IMG/VR virus record: IMGVR_UViG_3300042465_005589
Span: 254,165 to 318,164 of that record
DNA length: 64,000 nt
From: a virus
Direction: 5' to 3' (one strand)
The notes beneath the pieces are model-generated. The model saw nothing but the letters and a program-made list of their open reading frames with translations, ran no database searches and was not told the origin of the DNA. A program made the position numbers and the translations under genes. This document shows positions 43,542 through 53,812 of the stretch, piece by piece (position 1 is the first letter of the stretch; each line of letters begins with the position of its first letter).

Positions 43542-44315
43542 TTATCCGGCGATATTCCATGGTTTAGTTCCATTAAGTTTCTCTTCATAATTTGAAATAA
43601 AAATTTCATTTATTTTTGAAGATAACGGACTAACACCATTACATGTTATCCCACTATTATAACTGGCAATTGACATAGACGAGCCTTCACCGGAACCAAT
43701 TGTTTCTAAATAGTTGTGACGAATATCAAACTCTTCAGTAAACACAGATAGGTCATCCCATATTTTAAAAAAATTTTCTTCAGTTCCTCTGTCTTTTTTA
43801 ATAATCCATTTACCTTCCAAATAGTGTTCTATATAATCTTCAGGATGACCTTCATGAAACACTTTTTTTAATTTAAAACCATTTTTTTCCGCAAAATCAA
43901 TACCTTCTTGACCATATTTAGTATTTCTTCTACCTTGTACTTCACAAGTACTAACATCGTCTGAACAATATGTGAACCCTATATTACCAAACGTTGCAAA
44001 AATATGTAGACCAGAGTTTATATCTGATAAAAAATCAATGTTATCAGTATCTTTAATAAAGACATCAGCATCTAAAAAAACTGCAGTGTCATAGTATTTT
44101 AAACATTCTTTCATCACCACTTTTTTTTCATGAAATGAAAAATATGGTTTAGTATATTCTATTACTGTTAACAAATTATTTGGTGTATAATGTTCCGGAG
44201 AATTAGTCATTACAAAAATATGATGTCCCATATCATTTATTTGTTTAATTAATGAATCTCCAAATGTTACATATTTTTCACCATATGTTAATGTACAAAA
44301 CGCAAAATTACTCAT
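43542..44315 (-). CDS. Glycosyltransferase, GT-A fold
   Basis: The protein has 257 residues from the ATG at 44315, which overlaps the upstream stop in an ATGA junction; a start 7 codons earlier (44336) would lie deeper in the upstream gene. It begins NFAFCTLTYGEKYVTFGDSL, a typical GT-A first strand, and carries DxD as Asp82-Ala-Asp84 in TAVFLDADVFIKD. A histidine-rich YFSFHEKK region and a His-Pro-Glu (EGHPEDYIEHYLEG) segment follow. It probably transfers a sugar to a polysaccharide or protein; the specificity is not visible. Translational coupling points to joint function with its neighbours. Confidence 0.7.
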   Translation of the reverse strand: MSNFAFCTLTYGEKYVTFGDSLIKQINDMGHHIFVMTNSPEHYTPNNLLTVIEYTKPYFSFHEKKVVMKECLKYYDTAVFLDADVFIKDTDNIDFLSDINSGLHIFATFGNIGFTYCSDDVSTCEVQGRRNTKYGQEGIDFAEKNGFKLKKVFHEGHPEDYIEHYLEGKWIIKKDRGTEENFFKIWDDLSVFTEEFDIRHNYLETIGSGEGSSMSIASYNSGITCNGVSPLSSKINEIFISNYEEKLNGTKPWNIAG

Positions 44316-46042
44316 ATTTCCTCTATTAATGTCCAATCTTTATCCCCATACCAATCATAAGTGTGGTAAATTTTAATTTTATCTTTTTTATCAAAAAATA
44401 ACTCATTTGTTTTTTCACTATTAAAGTGATATACAACATCATTAATTTTAAACTCATGGTCTAAAAACTCAACATTATTTTTTAAATTCCAATTAAAATT
44501 TAAAACAAATAGATTATCATTTAATTCAAAAATTGAATAACTTAAATCTATCTTGTGTTCTTTAAATTGAATGTCTGATACCTTTTTTGAAATTAGTTTA
44601 CCCTCACTTAATTGTACTGTTTTTCTATCAGGAAAATTTTTAATATAATCACTAATAAACCCACCATAAAAGTTATATTTAATATCTTCACCAAGTTTAT
44701 TAGATATGTTGTGTGAATTAATTTTAAGTCCGCTTTTAGCTACACATAAACCAACAATATTACCCTCACCAACACCTATTTTATCCACCCCATTAATCAT
44801 TTCATGAGCATCTAAAGATGATGATAATTCTTTCCATGTATCTAAAAAAACTTTCCATTTATTTTCTTCTTTTGAAACAATTAAAACACCTTCTTGATAG
44901 TGATAAGCATCATTTATTGGGATATTTAATTTTTCGGATATACTTAACGCTAATTCACCATAACCCACAACCCTATTAGTAATGTCTTTACTTTCAAAAA
45001 AACCTCCGGAAGGTCTTGATATTAATCCCCAATCCCAAGATGGGTGAAATCCTGGTTTAATTATTCTAATTAAATTGGTGTAACAATTTTTATAATTTTT
45101 AAAAAATAATCTACAATCAGAATCAACATATACAACAGCATCTTCATATTTAAATCCCTCTTCAAAACAAATTAATTTATCATTATATGAGAATTTTTTA
45201 TTAGGATAATCTACTAATATAACATTATCTAAAGAATCATAGAATTCTTTTTGGTCTGTAACTATTAATATTTTTTGTTTAAAATAATTTAAATCAAAAG
45301 CCAATTTAACCGCGTTTTTATTAGCTGTTTCACCATGAGCAATAGTTGTAAAAATATAGTTTTGTTTTTTATAGTTTTTTTTACAACTATTATTTCCTTG
45401 TATATCTGTTGTAAAATCATTTTTAACTTTTACAATTCTTTCATTTGAAACATACACATTGAATTCAGATAATCTAATATATAATGCGGTATCAATTTGA
45501 TTATCTATATTAGTAAGTTTTTCGATTAATTTTTTTGCACCATTTGGGGATATTATTAAAGATGGTAAACACGTTACAATACCTTTAGGTATAGATAAGT
45601 TTTTACTAAATGGATGTTTTTCTACATCAGTATCACCATGACCTAAATAACAATAATCAAAATCATTAGGTAATTCAGATAAAATCATCTTTAATTTATC
45701 ATCAAATGAATTATCAATTTCCACATCATCTTCAAAAGTTATTGCAGGAGAATCTAATTCTGATATTTTTTGAAATAAATTAAGATAACTCATTAAAACC
45801 CCCAAACCACCTTGAGTCATTGATAATCCCCAAGCGGTTACTGTATCCATTAAAATATCTTGGATTGCATTTTCACTTAATATACCTTCTTTTAAAGTTC
45901 TTGGATTTATAGTAGACCCATCAACTGCGTCAAACCTTTGATAAATATTTTTTAAAATAGTACTTTTATTTAATTGATTTTCTATAAATAACTTCCTATC
46001 CGTTCTTTTTTCTAAATTAATATAAAAACAATGTTTTAGCAT
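44312..46042 (-). CDS. Two-domain glycosyltransferase (GT25-like plus GT-A)
   Basis: The first 210 residues of this 576-aa protein resemble GT25 (LPS beta-1,4-galactosyltransferase/procollagen galactosyltransferase family): HCFYINLEKRTDRKLFIENQ, RFDAVDGS, GVLMSYLNLFQKI, then the metal site ITFEDDVEI and the late ISPNGAKKLI. A second GT-A domain (about 220-490) has YVDSDCRLFF as its DxD. The C-terminal 80 residues are the module shared with the 367-aa enzyme (IYHTYDWYGDKDW). GT25 members act on lipo-oligosaccharides in bacteria and on collagen hydroxylysine in animals; a collagen-like fibre is encoded nearby, but a link is only a suggestion. Confidence 0.75.
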   Translation of the reverse strand: MLKHCFYINLEKRTDRKLFIENQLNKSTILKNIYQRFDAVDGSTINPRTLKEGILSENAIQDILMDTVTAWGLSMTQGGLGVLMSYLNLFQKISELDSPAITFEDDVEIDNSFDDKLKMILSELPNDFDYCYLGHGDTDVEKHPFSKNLSIPKGIVTCLPSLIISPNGAKKLIEKLTNIDNQIDTALYIRLSEFNVYVSNERIVKVKNDFTTDIQGNNSCKKNYKKQNYIFTTIAHGETANKNAVKLAFDLNYFKQKILIVTDQKEFYDSLDNVILVDYPNKKFSYNDKLICFEEGFKYEDAVVYVDSDCRLFFKNYKNCYTNLIRIIKPGFHPSWDWGLISRPSGGFFESKDITNRVVGYGELALSISEKLNIPINDAYHYQEGVLIVSKEENKWKVFLDTWKELSSSLDAHEMINGVDKIGVGEGNIVGLCVAKSGLKINSHNISNKLGEDIKYNFYGGFISDYIKNFPDRKTVQLSEGKLISKKVSDIQFKEHKIDLSYSIFELNDNLFVLNFNWNLKNNVEFLDHEFKINDVVYHFNSEKTNELFFDKKDKIKIYHTYDWYGDKDWTLIEEI

Positions 46043-46048
46043 ACTTTA

Positions 46049-47296
46049 TTATAAATTACCGGTTATTCTATCACGCCAACCTTTTGACGTACTATATGGC
46101 CATACAACCCAATATTTTGGTTTTGATGTTGTTTGGAAATCTCTCCAAACTTTACAATATCCGTCATGGTCTTTCATCATAGCATTTATCTCATTAATAT
46201 CGGCATCTTTTCTATAAAGAGTTTCATCATTTTCATTATGAAATGCTACAACCCAAAATTCATAATCTTTTTCCGGTACTTGTTTAAATGAGATATCGAT
46301 ACAATGTTTGAAAATACTCGCAAAACTTGATAACCATTCTTCTTCCGTCTCATATATGGTAGGGTTTGGTGCGTATTTTTTATCTAAAGTATATTGTTGG
46401 ACAGCTCTATTTGAAAATTTAAGACCTGAATAAATTTCATAATCTTTTAATGTTCTTTCAGTTCCAAATCCATACTTACTAAAATCCATAGTAACTTCTT
46501 CACCGTCCATTCCAAAAAGCTGTCTATTCTTTTTGTGAGATAACTCATTCTTTTTACCCCACTCTTTATCATCATCCCATTGTTTGGTTCTACCCTTACG
46601 AGTATATTCGTGCCAAATAACGGTCTTATGTGGGTGGAATAAATCATATCCGTGAGTGAATGCTCTAACAGCAATTGATATTTCTTCCCCGTGAAAATAA
46701 AATTCAGGGTCGTGTTGAACCTCCACACTAAATTGACCTAATGTGAATGCCATGTGAGCAGAATAAAAACGAGAAGTGATTGGTTGTTTTAATTTTTCCC
46801 AACCAGGTATTGTTTCAGGTAAGAAGAATACCGCACCTTCAGGAATGAATCTATCAAAAGACATTCTCCACGGCTCTTTAACTCTACCTGCCGGGTCATT
46901 CTCGGGGTCAAATGATGAAACATACCCCGTTAACAAAGGTTTCTTAAATCCTTTCTTTTGAAGTTGTTTAATCATTTTGATTAAGGTAGTATCCCAATCT
47001 TTTTCAAATCTCATATGAGAATCTATTTGAAGTGTATACTCCTCACCATCATATAATTGTTGTACTTGATTTCTTGCCCAACAAACACCTTTAGCGTCGG
47101 AATACAAAACATCCTTAACTCTAAATCGTTTATCTTTTTTAAATTTTTCTAAATTATCAAACCCATCTTCAGGGTGATATTGACGACATATACCTATTCT
47201 TAAGTTTTTAGGTCTTTTAGCATTTTCAATCATGCTATCAAGTGTCGGGATAAGCTGGGGGTCACGATAGGAGGCTATCTGTACAAATATTTTCAT
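46049..47296 (-). CDS. GlcNAc-type glycosyltransferase (PF11397-like)
   Basis: A 415-aa protein matching the GlcNAc glycosyltransferase family that includes the Skp1 polypeptide GlcNAc-transferase: IFVQIASYRDPQLIPTLDSM at the N-terminus, CWARNQVQQLYDGEEYTLQI, a DxH metal site (Asp92-Ser-His94 in QIDSHMRF), then EFYFHGEEISIAVRAFTHGY and VIWHEYTRKGR. Family enzymes characterised in eukaryotes attach GlcNAc to a hydroxyproline of a protein; bacterial and viral ones are mostly uncharacterised. It is next to genes for Thr/Pro-rich surface proteins and 6 bases before the GT25-like gene. Confidence 0.82.
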   Translation of the reverse strand: MKIFVQIASYRDPQLIPTLDSMIENAKRPKNLRIGICRQYHPEDGFDNLEKFKKDKRFRVKDVLYSDAKGVCWARNQVQQLYDGEEYTLQIDSHMRFEKDWDTTLIKMIKQLQKKGFKKPLLTGYVSSFDPENDPAGRVKEPWRMSFDRFIPEGAVFFLPETIPGWEKLKQPITSRFYSAHMAFTLGQFSVEVQHDPEFYFHGEEISIAVRAFTHGYDLFHPHKTVIWHEYTRKGRTKQWDDDKEWGKKNELSHKKNRQLFGMDGEEVTMDFSKYGFGTERTLKDYEIYSGLKFSNRAVQQYTLDKKYAPNPTIYETEEEWLSSFASIFKHCIDISFKQVPEKDYEFWVVAFHNENDETLYRKDADINEINAMMKDHDGYCKVWRDFQTTSKPKYWVVWPYSTSKGWRDRITGNL

Positions 47297-47435
47297 TTAT
47301 CTCTTGTTTTACACAAAAGATAATAATCTATAATCAAATATAAATAATATTATTTTAATAATTTATTAAGGGGATGAAACAAAAGTTGATGGATTTATTA
47401 ACCTAATTTTAAGATTATAAGTTTATTGATTTTAG
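47297..47435. other. Intergenic region between glycosyltransferase and adhesin genes
   Basis: 139 bp, about 80% A/T. An ATTATTTATAT box on the minus strand (near 47338-47350) may drive the glycosyltransferase cluster. No convincing terminator hairpin and no gene was found. Confidence 0.4.
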
Positions 47436-49364
47436 TTAGTTTATAAAAGAAAGAAATTTTTTATTACTACTACTGTAAAGTACCCAAGAAGCACCATAGT
47501 TAGAAGATATTTGAGTTTGAAACGCAATTGTAGTTCCAAGCATATATTGTCCAGAATTAGATATATCTGTTTTGATAATAGAACTACCAAAAGTATTCGT
47601 AGTCCAACTAACACCAAAATTATTTGTGGTAATAACTCTATTATTAGTAGCACCTACTATTCCATATCTTCCATCATAACTTAACTTAAGGTCTTCATTA
47701 AAATCTTGACTAACAATACTCATTATTGACCAAGTTGCACCAAAATCAGTACTTCTGTAACTATTTCCAACTGCTGAAACTAACATCATATATAATCCAT
47801 TTCCTGATACTGCAACACCTTGAAAATTACTAGAATTTGCGGCTGATTGCGAAGGAAAAATATTTAATGTTATATTTGTAAAAGTTATTCCATAATTTGT
47901 AGATAGTAAAACATATTTTAATGAACTTGAATCATAACCTGCAATAATAACATATTGACCATCCCACGATACACTAGATTGGATAATTAATGTAAAAGCC
48001 ACAGGAAATGATGCAGGACTCCAACTTGTTCCAAAATCACCACTTCTTAAAAGAGTGCCTCCTGATTCAACATACATATATTGTCCATTTTTAGATATTG
48101 AAGTCTCCCCAATAAAACCAGAACCCACCCCAATAGGTGTTGAGTAAGAATTACCATAATCTGAAGATATCTTTACTTGTAAAGGAGAAGTTGCTCCTGC
48201 AGCCGCTATAGAGTATTGGTAATTATCGGAAGCATTTATTCCATAATTTGTAGTGACGCCAACAGACGTTAGTTGACTTATTTCAACAAGTGTATCATCA
48301 TATATTCTAAAAAATGGAGATGAATTAGATGTACCTAACATATCCCCTACTCCAAAAACAGGTGTAGGTATTGATGTTGGAGTAGGTGTTGGAGTCGCAG
48401 TTGAGGTTGGTGTTGCCGTTGGTGTAGGTGTAGATGTCGGAGTAGATGTCGGAGTTGATGTTGGCGTCGCAGTCGGTGTTGGTGTGGATGTCGGAGTAGA
48501 TGTTGGTGTTGATGTTGGTGTTGCCGTTGGAGTTGATGTTGGAGTCGCAGTTGGTGTAGGTGTAGGTGTTGGAGTCGCAGTTGGTGTTGCCGTTGGTGTA
48601 GGTGTTGGTGTAGGTGTAGGACAAGGATTTAAAATTTGACAAGTATTAATATCCGGTTGACTATTTAATAAAATGTATGAATACTGATTCGTTGAGGTTA
48701 TTGGTGATATTGATGTTACACAACCAACATATCCACTACTTTGAACATAATAAACCCCTGACAATGGAGAATAAGATGTAGGAATATTATAAACTATAAA
48801 AGTGTTTGATGGGTTACAACTATCTTGGAAATACCCCACAATAGGTGCTAATGTTTGTGTTGGAGTAGTTGTTGGTGTTGCAGTAGGTACTGGTGCACAA
48901 GTATTATCAACACACACCTCATTAATCAGAATGTTTACCCCCACATCAGCAGAAGGTAATCTACCGCAATAATATAAGGTAGTCCCTGATTGAATAACAC
49001 TGTTTAACACAACGTTATTACATTGGGTTAAACTAAAGTTTAAAGTTCCCGAAGTTGTATTTTCAAATGATATACAATTACAAACAACAACCATTGTTGG
49101 AGTCGGAGTTGGTGTTGTTGTTGGAGTTGGTGTTGGTGGTAATGGACAACTTTCTAATAAAAATTCTTCACACCCTATTGAATCAGTCACAACAACTAAA
49201 ACCTGACTAGCACCTTCTAATTGAGAAGGGATTGGAAGTTCTAATGTTGGAGGAACAGAAACAACACCGGTTGCAACCACATAACAATACGTTAATGTTA
49301 AATCACATATTGATATATCAAATGGTGAGTGTCCGTTTAAACTGGTTATTTCTATTACTTGCAT
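47436..49364 (-). CDS. Tail adhesin with mucin-like Thr-Pro tract and Asp-box beta-propeller
   Basis: The protein has 642 residues from the ATG at 49364 ([11 protein letters not shown]). The N-terminal half consists of small Cys-containing beta domains joined by short Thr-Pro linkers. A long (TP)n/(TS)(TA)P tract follows (about 250-335). The C-terminal 300 residues contain six Asp-box motifs ([54 protein letters not shown]), the hallmark of sialidase/VPS10-type beta-propellers, so a six-bladed propeller that binds glycans is likely. No catalytic sialidase residues can be assigned. It is probably a receptor-binding or decoration protein. An upstream in-frame start at 49409 adds 15 hydrophobic residues but lies across the promoter-like box. 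Confidence 0.75.
   Translation of the reverse strand: MQVIEITSLNGHSPFDISICDLTLTYCYVVATGVVSVPPTLELPIPSQLEGASQVLVVVTDSIGCEEFLLESCPLPPTPTPTTTPTPTPTMVVVCNCISFENTTSGTLNFSLTQCNNVVLNSVIQSGTTLYYCGRLPSADVGVNILINEVCVDNTCAPVPTATPTTTPTQTLAPIVGYFQDSCNPSNTFIVYNIPTSYSPLSGVYYVQSSGYVGCVTSISPITSTNQYSYILLNSQPDINTCQILNPCPTPTPTPTPTATPTATPTPTPTPTATPTSTPTATPTSTPTSTPTSTPTPTATPTSTPTSTPTSTPTPTATPTSTATPTPTPTSIPTPVFGVGDMLGTSNSSPFFRIYDDTLVEISQLTSVGVTTNYGINASDNYQYSIAAAGATSPLQVKISSDYGNSYSTPIGVGSGFIGETSISKNGQYMYVESGGTLLRSGDFGTSWSPASFPVAFTLIIQSSVSWDGQYVIIAGYDSSSLKYVLLSTNYGITFTNITLNIFPSQSAANSSNFQGVAVSGNGLYMMLVSAVGNSYRSTDFGATWSIMSIVSQDFNEDLKLSYDGRYGIVGATNNRVITTNNFGVSWTTNTFGSSIIKTDISNSGQYMLGTTIAFQTQISSNYGASWVLYSSSNKKFLSFIN
48355..48625 (-). 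repeat. Thr-Pro coding tandem repeat
   Basis: Degenerate 6- and 12-bp units (plus strand GGTGTT/GGAGTC/GGTGTA) encode about 85 residues alternating Thr/Ser/Ala with Pro. The repeat is codon-diversified, which would limit slippage. Confidence 0.85.
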
Positions 49365-49392
49365 TACAATAAATATAGTTAGAATTATTTTA

Positions 49393-49404
49393 CCATAAAT
49401 ACTT
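49393..49404 (-). promoter_or_regulatory. AAGTATTTATGG box before the adhesin gene
   Basis: The minus strand reads TTAAGTATTTATGGTAAAATA, 28 nt before the ATG at 49364. It lies in the divergent 104-bp region shared with the rightward decoration operon. Confidence 0.5.
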
Positions 49405-49468
49405 AACAATATTAAAGTTTACTATGGAACTTTATTAGTAATTTATTATTTTTATAATAAAAAAAAAT

Positions 49469-52400
49469 ATGTCGTTAAAGATTAACCATTACGATTTTAT
49501 TGAAATTGGTACGTCAGATTTTGATACTTTAATTGAAACCTCCAATGACAATACTGTCGGTATTAGTATTGAACCTATAAAATATTACATAAATAGATTA
49601 CCTGATAAACAGAATATTATTAAAGTCCAAGCGGCATTATCAACAACAGATGGTGAAGTCGATGTGTACTATATTGAAGATTCTAAAATAGAAGAGAATA
49701 ACTTACCTTGGTGGGTTAGAGGAAGTAACTCAATAAATAATCCTCACCCTTTTGCTATTAAAGAATTAGGTGAAGAATTATACAATAGTTTGGTAACTAT
49801 TGAAAAAGTTCCAACAATTAGTTGGGAAACATTAATTAAAAGATATGATGTTGGTTCAATCGGTTATCTAAAGATTGATACTGAAGGTCACGACCATATC
49901 ATCTTCAGAGATTTTTTAAACTATTGTAAAGAACATTCATTTCCAATCCCAAACAAAATAACACTAGAATATCACGATGGTGTGTCAAACAAAGTTGAGA
50001 TTGATAAATTAATATCGGAATTACCTGAATATCAAATTATCAAACACATTAGTGATATTACATTAATGAAACCTCTAATACCGAGAGTAATACATCAAAC
50101 ATATAAAACTAATGATTTACCAACAGAAATAAGTGAGGTAGTTCAAAGGTTAAAAGATATGAATCCAACTTTTGAGTATAAATTCTACAACGATAACGAT
50201 TGTGTTGAATTTATTAAAGAAAATTATGATGAAGAAACTCTTAATCTTTATTTAAGTATTAACCCAAATTATGGGTCGGCTAAATCTGATTTTTTTAGAT
50301 ACCTTTTAATGTATAAAGTTGGTGGTGTTTATTTGGATATTAAAAGTTGTACTACTAAACCTTTGGAAGAAGTTTTATTACCAACCGATGAATATCTATT
50401 AACTCATTGGGAAGGATTGGATTGGGCAGATGAATTAAAATATTATTTTGGCGAATTTCAAAATTGGCATATTATCTGTAAACCAAATCACCCATTTTTA
50501 AAAAGGGTAATTGAAATTGTTAAAGACAATATTAAAAATTATATTGGTGGGTCGGATAAATATTCTGTGTTAAGATTGACAGGTCCAATCGCTTATAGTA
50601 AAGGAATTATTGAACTTATATCTCAACATAAGAAAAATAGTGTTGATTCACCCGTTAGAGAATTTTTATTAGAAAACGAGATTGGGTTACAATATATGTC
50701 AACCACAATACATCATCATAATCTAATTGATAGTTCGTATTCAAAAAGAGAACCTTTAATTTTAAAAGATAAGGTTGAGAAATCATATCTATTATATGCA
50801 ACCGAAAACTATTTGGATGTTGCAAAGATGTGTATTAAATCAATCCGAGAATATAGTGATTTACCAATTTTCTTATATCTTATTAATTCTAATAAAGTTG
50901 TGGATATTAAAGATGTTGCAACCATAAATTGGAATGTAGAATTAGTTGATGATAATTCTGATAGATACATTCAAGAGGGTGACAATTTTTACATTAATAG
51001 AACCAATAAAACGATTTATAACATCTTAATACAAAAACCATTAATCACTAAAGACGTTTTATCTAAATACACTAAAACGGTTGCATTTATTGATTGTGAT
51101 TCAATTGCAACACCATATGTTGATAGAATCTTTGACTTATACGATAATGATAAAGATTACCCTTATTTTGTTGAAGGGATTTATGATTTTCTACACGTAG
51201 GTGAACGAGGTGGTGCTATGACTAGAGATGATATGTCAACCACGTTGGAACATCCGGCGTGTGAATTATTTAATGTTAATCAGTATGTTAGAGAAAAATA
51301 CCGACAAACAGGTTATTATGTTGCAAATGAAAAATGTATTGATTTTTTATACGAATGGTATCAAATGTGTTCTCACCCTGAAGTATTAAATAATATACCA
51401 TATTATGCGGCATATAATGAGGAGACCATCCTAAATGTGTTATTGTGGAAAAAATTAATATTTGATGGATTACCTTACATTTACGCTAACGGAAATTTAG
51501 AATTGATTGATAATATCTATTCAAACTACAATATTAGTGAAGAAAGTTTATGGATTAAGATTCCAAATAAGAAAGATGATTTGTTATTTATTCACGGAGA
51601 AAAGAACATTTTAGAAATGGGTAAAATAATATCAAAAATTAAAAACCATAATAAAGAAAAAATTAAAGTATTATTCTTGGCACCACATCTGTCAACCGGA
51701 GGGATGCCATCATTCCTATTAAAACGAATCGAATCGTTATTAGAATATTATAAAGATAAAACGGAATTATTTGTTGTGGAATATTCTAACCATAGTGACC
51801 ACTATGTGGTTCAAAAAAATAGAATTAAAAAATTAATACCTCCATCACATTTTTGGACGTTAGGTGAAGATAAAAACGAATTAAAGAAAATTATTGAGGA
51901 AAATTATTTTGACATAATTCACTTGGATGAAATGATTGAAGATTTTGATGCTCATAATAAATTATCAAATGAGTTAATGAATTTCATTTATAAAAATGAC
52001 CGAACTTGGAGAGTAGTGGAAACTTGTCATAACGTTGTATTCCAACCGGAAAAAGATAAAGTGTTTCATCCTGAAGCATACGCTTATTGTTCACCATTTC
52101 ATAAAGAATCAACATTCTTGAATATGCCATCGTATGGTGAAGTAATTGAATTTCCGTATAACCCTACAATTGTAATAGATAAAGAAAGTAATAAAGAAAA
52201 ATTAGGTTTAGACCCAAATAAAATTCACATTATAAATGTTGGATTATGGACACCAGGTAAAAATCAAGAAGAAGGTGTTGAGATTGCAAAATTAGTTGAG
52301 GGTATTCACCCTGAATTAGAATTCCATTTCATTGGGAATCAAGCACCTAACTTTCAAGATTATTGGATACCAATTATGAAAGATTTACCATCAAACGTTA

Positions 52401-53812
52401 AAGTATGGGGGGAGAAAGATAATGTTAGTGATTTTATGTGTGCCGCTGATGTATTGATGTTTAACTCAACTTGGGAATGTAATCCGTTAGTATTAAGAGA
52501 AGGTATTTCTTATGGATTAAAAATTTTAGCAAGAAACTTACCTCAATATATGGATATGTTTACACCTTATATAACACAATTGTCAGGTGATATTTTTGAC
52601 ATGAAAAATCAACTTTTAGATTTAATTAAAGATGAAAGTTATTACGAATTCCCAACATATAGAACAAAAGAATTTGCTGAAAAAAATTACGAGTTATACC
52701 AAAAAATATTAAACGAACCAATTAAAAAACAAACCATGATAGATAATGAAGTACAAATATTCCAACATTTTGTTAAAGAACCATTTTTAGAAATAAAAGG
52801 AACTGGAGACAAAGATTACAATGTTAAATTCTTTGATGAAGAAGGTATTTGTCATTATGAGAATACCATAAAACCAAATCATTGGGTTAAATTAAATAGA
52901 AGTTATTACACCAAATGGAGAGCAGTTGTTACTCGAGATAATGAGGTAATTTATGATAACACTATGGATTTAACAAATAAAAGAGTTTACATATCTTTCG
53001 ATAGTAAATCTTTAGGTGACTCGATTGCTTGGATTCCTTATGTTTTAGAATTTAAAAAGAAACACGATTGTAAAGTTATTGTATCTACATTTTGGAATCA
53101 TTTATTTGAAAATGAATATCCTGAAATTGAGTTTGTTGTACCGGGAACGACCGTACATAATCTTTATGCTATGTACACAATCGGATGGTTCTACAATACA
53201 GATAAAGAACCTGTATTACCAAACACAATACCATTACAACAAACAATTACTAACATATTAGGATTAGAATTTAAAGAGATTAAACCTAATATACACAACA
53301 CCATTCACCCAAGACCTTATCAAAAGAAATATGTTACCATAGCAACTAACTCAACAGCAGGGTGTAAATTTTGGACAAGAGAAGGATGGCAATCACTAAT
53401 TAACTATCTTCATAATTTAGGATATAAAGTAATAAACGTATCCAAAGAAGATAATCCGTTTGAAAATGCAAACAAGATTAAAAACACCTCAATTCATCAC
53501 ACAATGAATGTAATTCACCATAGCGAATTCTTTATCGGATTATCTAGTGGTTTATCTTGGTTAGCTTGGGCGTTAGGTAAACAAGTTGTAATGATTTCTA
53601 ACTTTACAAATGAGGAACATGAGTTTATGTTTAATTGTACTAGAATTGTAAATCATTCTGTTTGTAACGGATGTTGGAATAAACCTGAATTTACCTTTGA
53701 TAAAGGTGATTGGAATTGGTGTCCTGTTAATAAAGGAACTGAAAAACAATTTGAATGTCATAAATCGATAACACCGGAAATGGTTATTAATCAAATACAA
53801 CATTTACTATAA
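49469..53812 (+). CDS. Five-domain methyltransferase/glycosyltransferase with autotransporter-type heptosyltransferase domain
   Basis: A 1447-aa protein made of enzyme modules. Residues 1-200 resemble FkbM methyltransferases (YDFIEIGTSDFDTLIE, YLKIDTEGHD). Residues 204-430 are GT32/OCH1-like (IPRVIHQTYKTNDL, DxD in GGVYLDIKS). Residues 435-725 are GT8-like (DxD in FIDCDS). Residues 730-1085 are GT4/GT-B (LAPHLSTGGMPSFLL, NVGLWTPGKNQEEG). Residues 1090-1447 match autotransporter O-heptosyltransferases of the TibC type: FISFDSKSLGD-like SLGDSIAWIPYVLEFKKKH, FFIGLSSGLSWLAWALG, and the iron-finger cysteines CNGC-x15-C-x11-C ending GDWNWCPVNKGTEKQFECHK. The spacing of the first three cysteines equals that of TibC (358, 361, 377). 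It heads the rightward decoration operon. Confidence 0.82.
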   Translation: MSLKINHYDFIEIGTSDFDTLIETSNDNTVGISIEPIKYYINRLPDKQNIIKVQAALSTTDGEVDVYYIEDSKIEENNLPWWVRGSNSINNPHPFAIKELGEELYNSLVTIEKVPTISWETLIKRYDVGSIGYLKIDTEGHDHIIFRDFLNYCKEHSFPIPNKITLEYHDGVSNKVEIDKLISELPEYQIIKHISDITLMKPLIPRVIHQTYKTNDLPTEISEVVQRLKDMNPTFEYKFYNDNDCVEFIKENYDEETLNLYLSINPNYGSAKSDFFRYLLMYKVGGVYLDIKSCTTKPLEEVLLPTDEYLLTHWEGLDWADELKYYFGEFQNWHIICKPNHPFLKRVIEIVKDNIKNYIGGSDKYSVLRLTGPIAYSKGIIELISQHKKNSVDSPVREFLLENEIGLQYMSTTIHHHNLIDSSYSKREPLILKDKVEKSYLLYATENYLDVAKMCIKSIREYSDLPIFLYLINSNKVVDIKDVATINWNVELVDDNSDRYIQEGDNFYINRTNKTIYNILIQKPLITKDVLSKYTKTVAFIDCDSIATPYVDRIFDLYDNDKDYPYFVEGIYDFLHVGERGGAMTRDDMSTTLEHPACELFNVNQYVREKYRQTGYYVANEKCIDFLYEWYQMCSHPEVLNNIPYYAAYNEETILNVLLWKKLIFDGLPYIYANGNLELIDNIYSNYNISEESLWIKIPNKKDDLLFIHGEKNILEMGKIISKIKNHNKEKIKVLFLAPHLSTGGMPSFLLKRIESLLEYYKDKTELFVVEYSNHSDHYVVQKNRIKKLIPPSHFWTLGEDKNELKKIIEENYFDIIHLDEMIEDFDAHNKLSNELMNFIYKNDRTWRVVETCHNVVFQPEKDKVFHPEAYAYCSPFHKESTFLNMPSYGEVIEFPYNPTIVIDKESNKEKLGLDPNKIHIINVGLWTPGKNQEEGVEIAKLVEGIHPELEFHFIGNQAPNFQDYWIPIMKDLPSNVKVWGEKDNVSDFMCAADVLMFNSTWECNPLVLREGISYGLKILARNLPQYMDMFTPYITQLSGDIFDMKNQLLDLIKDESYYEFPTYRTKEFAEKNYELYQKILNEPIKKQTMIDNEVQIFQHFVKEPFLEIKGTGDKDYNVKFFDEEGICHYENTIKPNHWVKLNRSYYTKWRAVVTRDNEVIYDNTMDLTNKRVYISFDSKSLGDSIAWIPYVLEFKKKHDCKVIVSTFWNHLFENEYPEIEFVVPGTTVHNLYAMYTIGWFYNTDKEPVLPNTIPLQQTITNILGLEFKEIKPNIHNTIHPRPYQKKYVTIATNSTAGCKFWTREGWQSLINYLHNLGYKVINVSKEDNPFENANKIKNTSIHHTMNVIHHSEFFIGLSSGLSWLAWALGKQVVMISNFTNEEHEFMFNCTRIVNHSVCNGCWNKPEFTFDKGDWNWCPVNKGTEKQFECHKSITPEMVINQIQHLL

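Noticed and set aside
48325-48642. 105-aa Asn/Thr/Tyr-rich frame across the Thr-Pro tract
   Set aside because: Out-of-frame reading of the Thr-Pro repeat in the adhesin gene.
47436-49364. Adhesin as an active sialidase because of its six Asp-boxes
   Set aside because: Asp-boxes are structural; no FRIP motif or arginine triad could be placed, so only a beta-propeller fold is supported.
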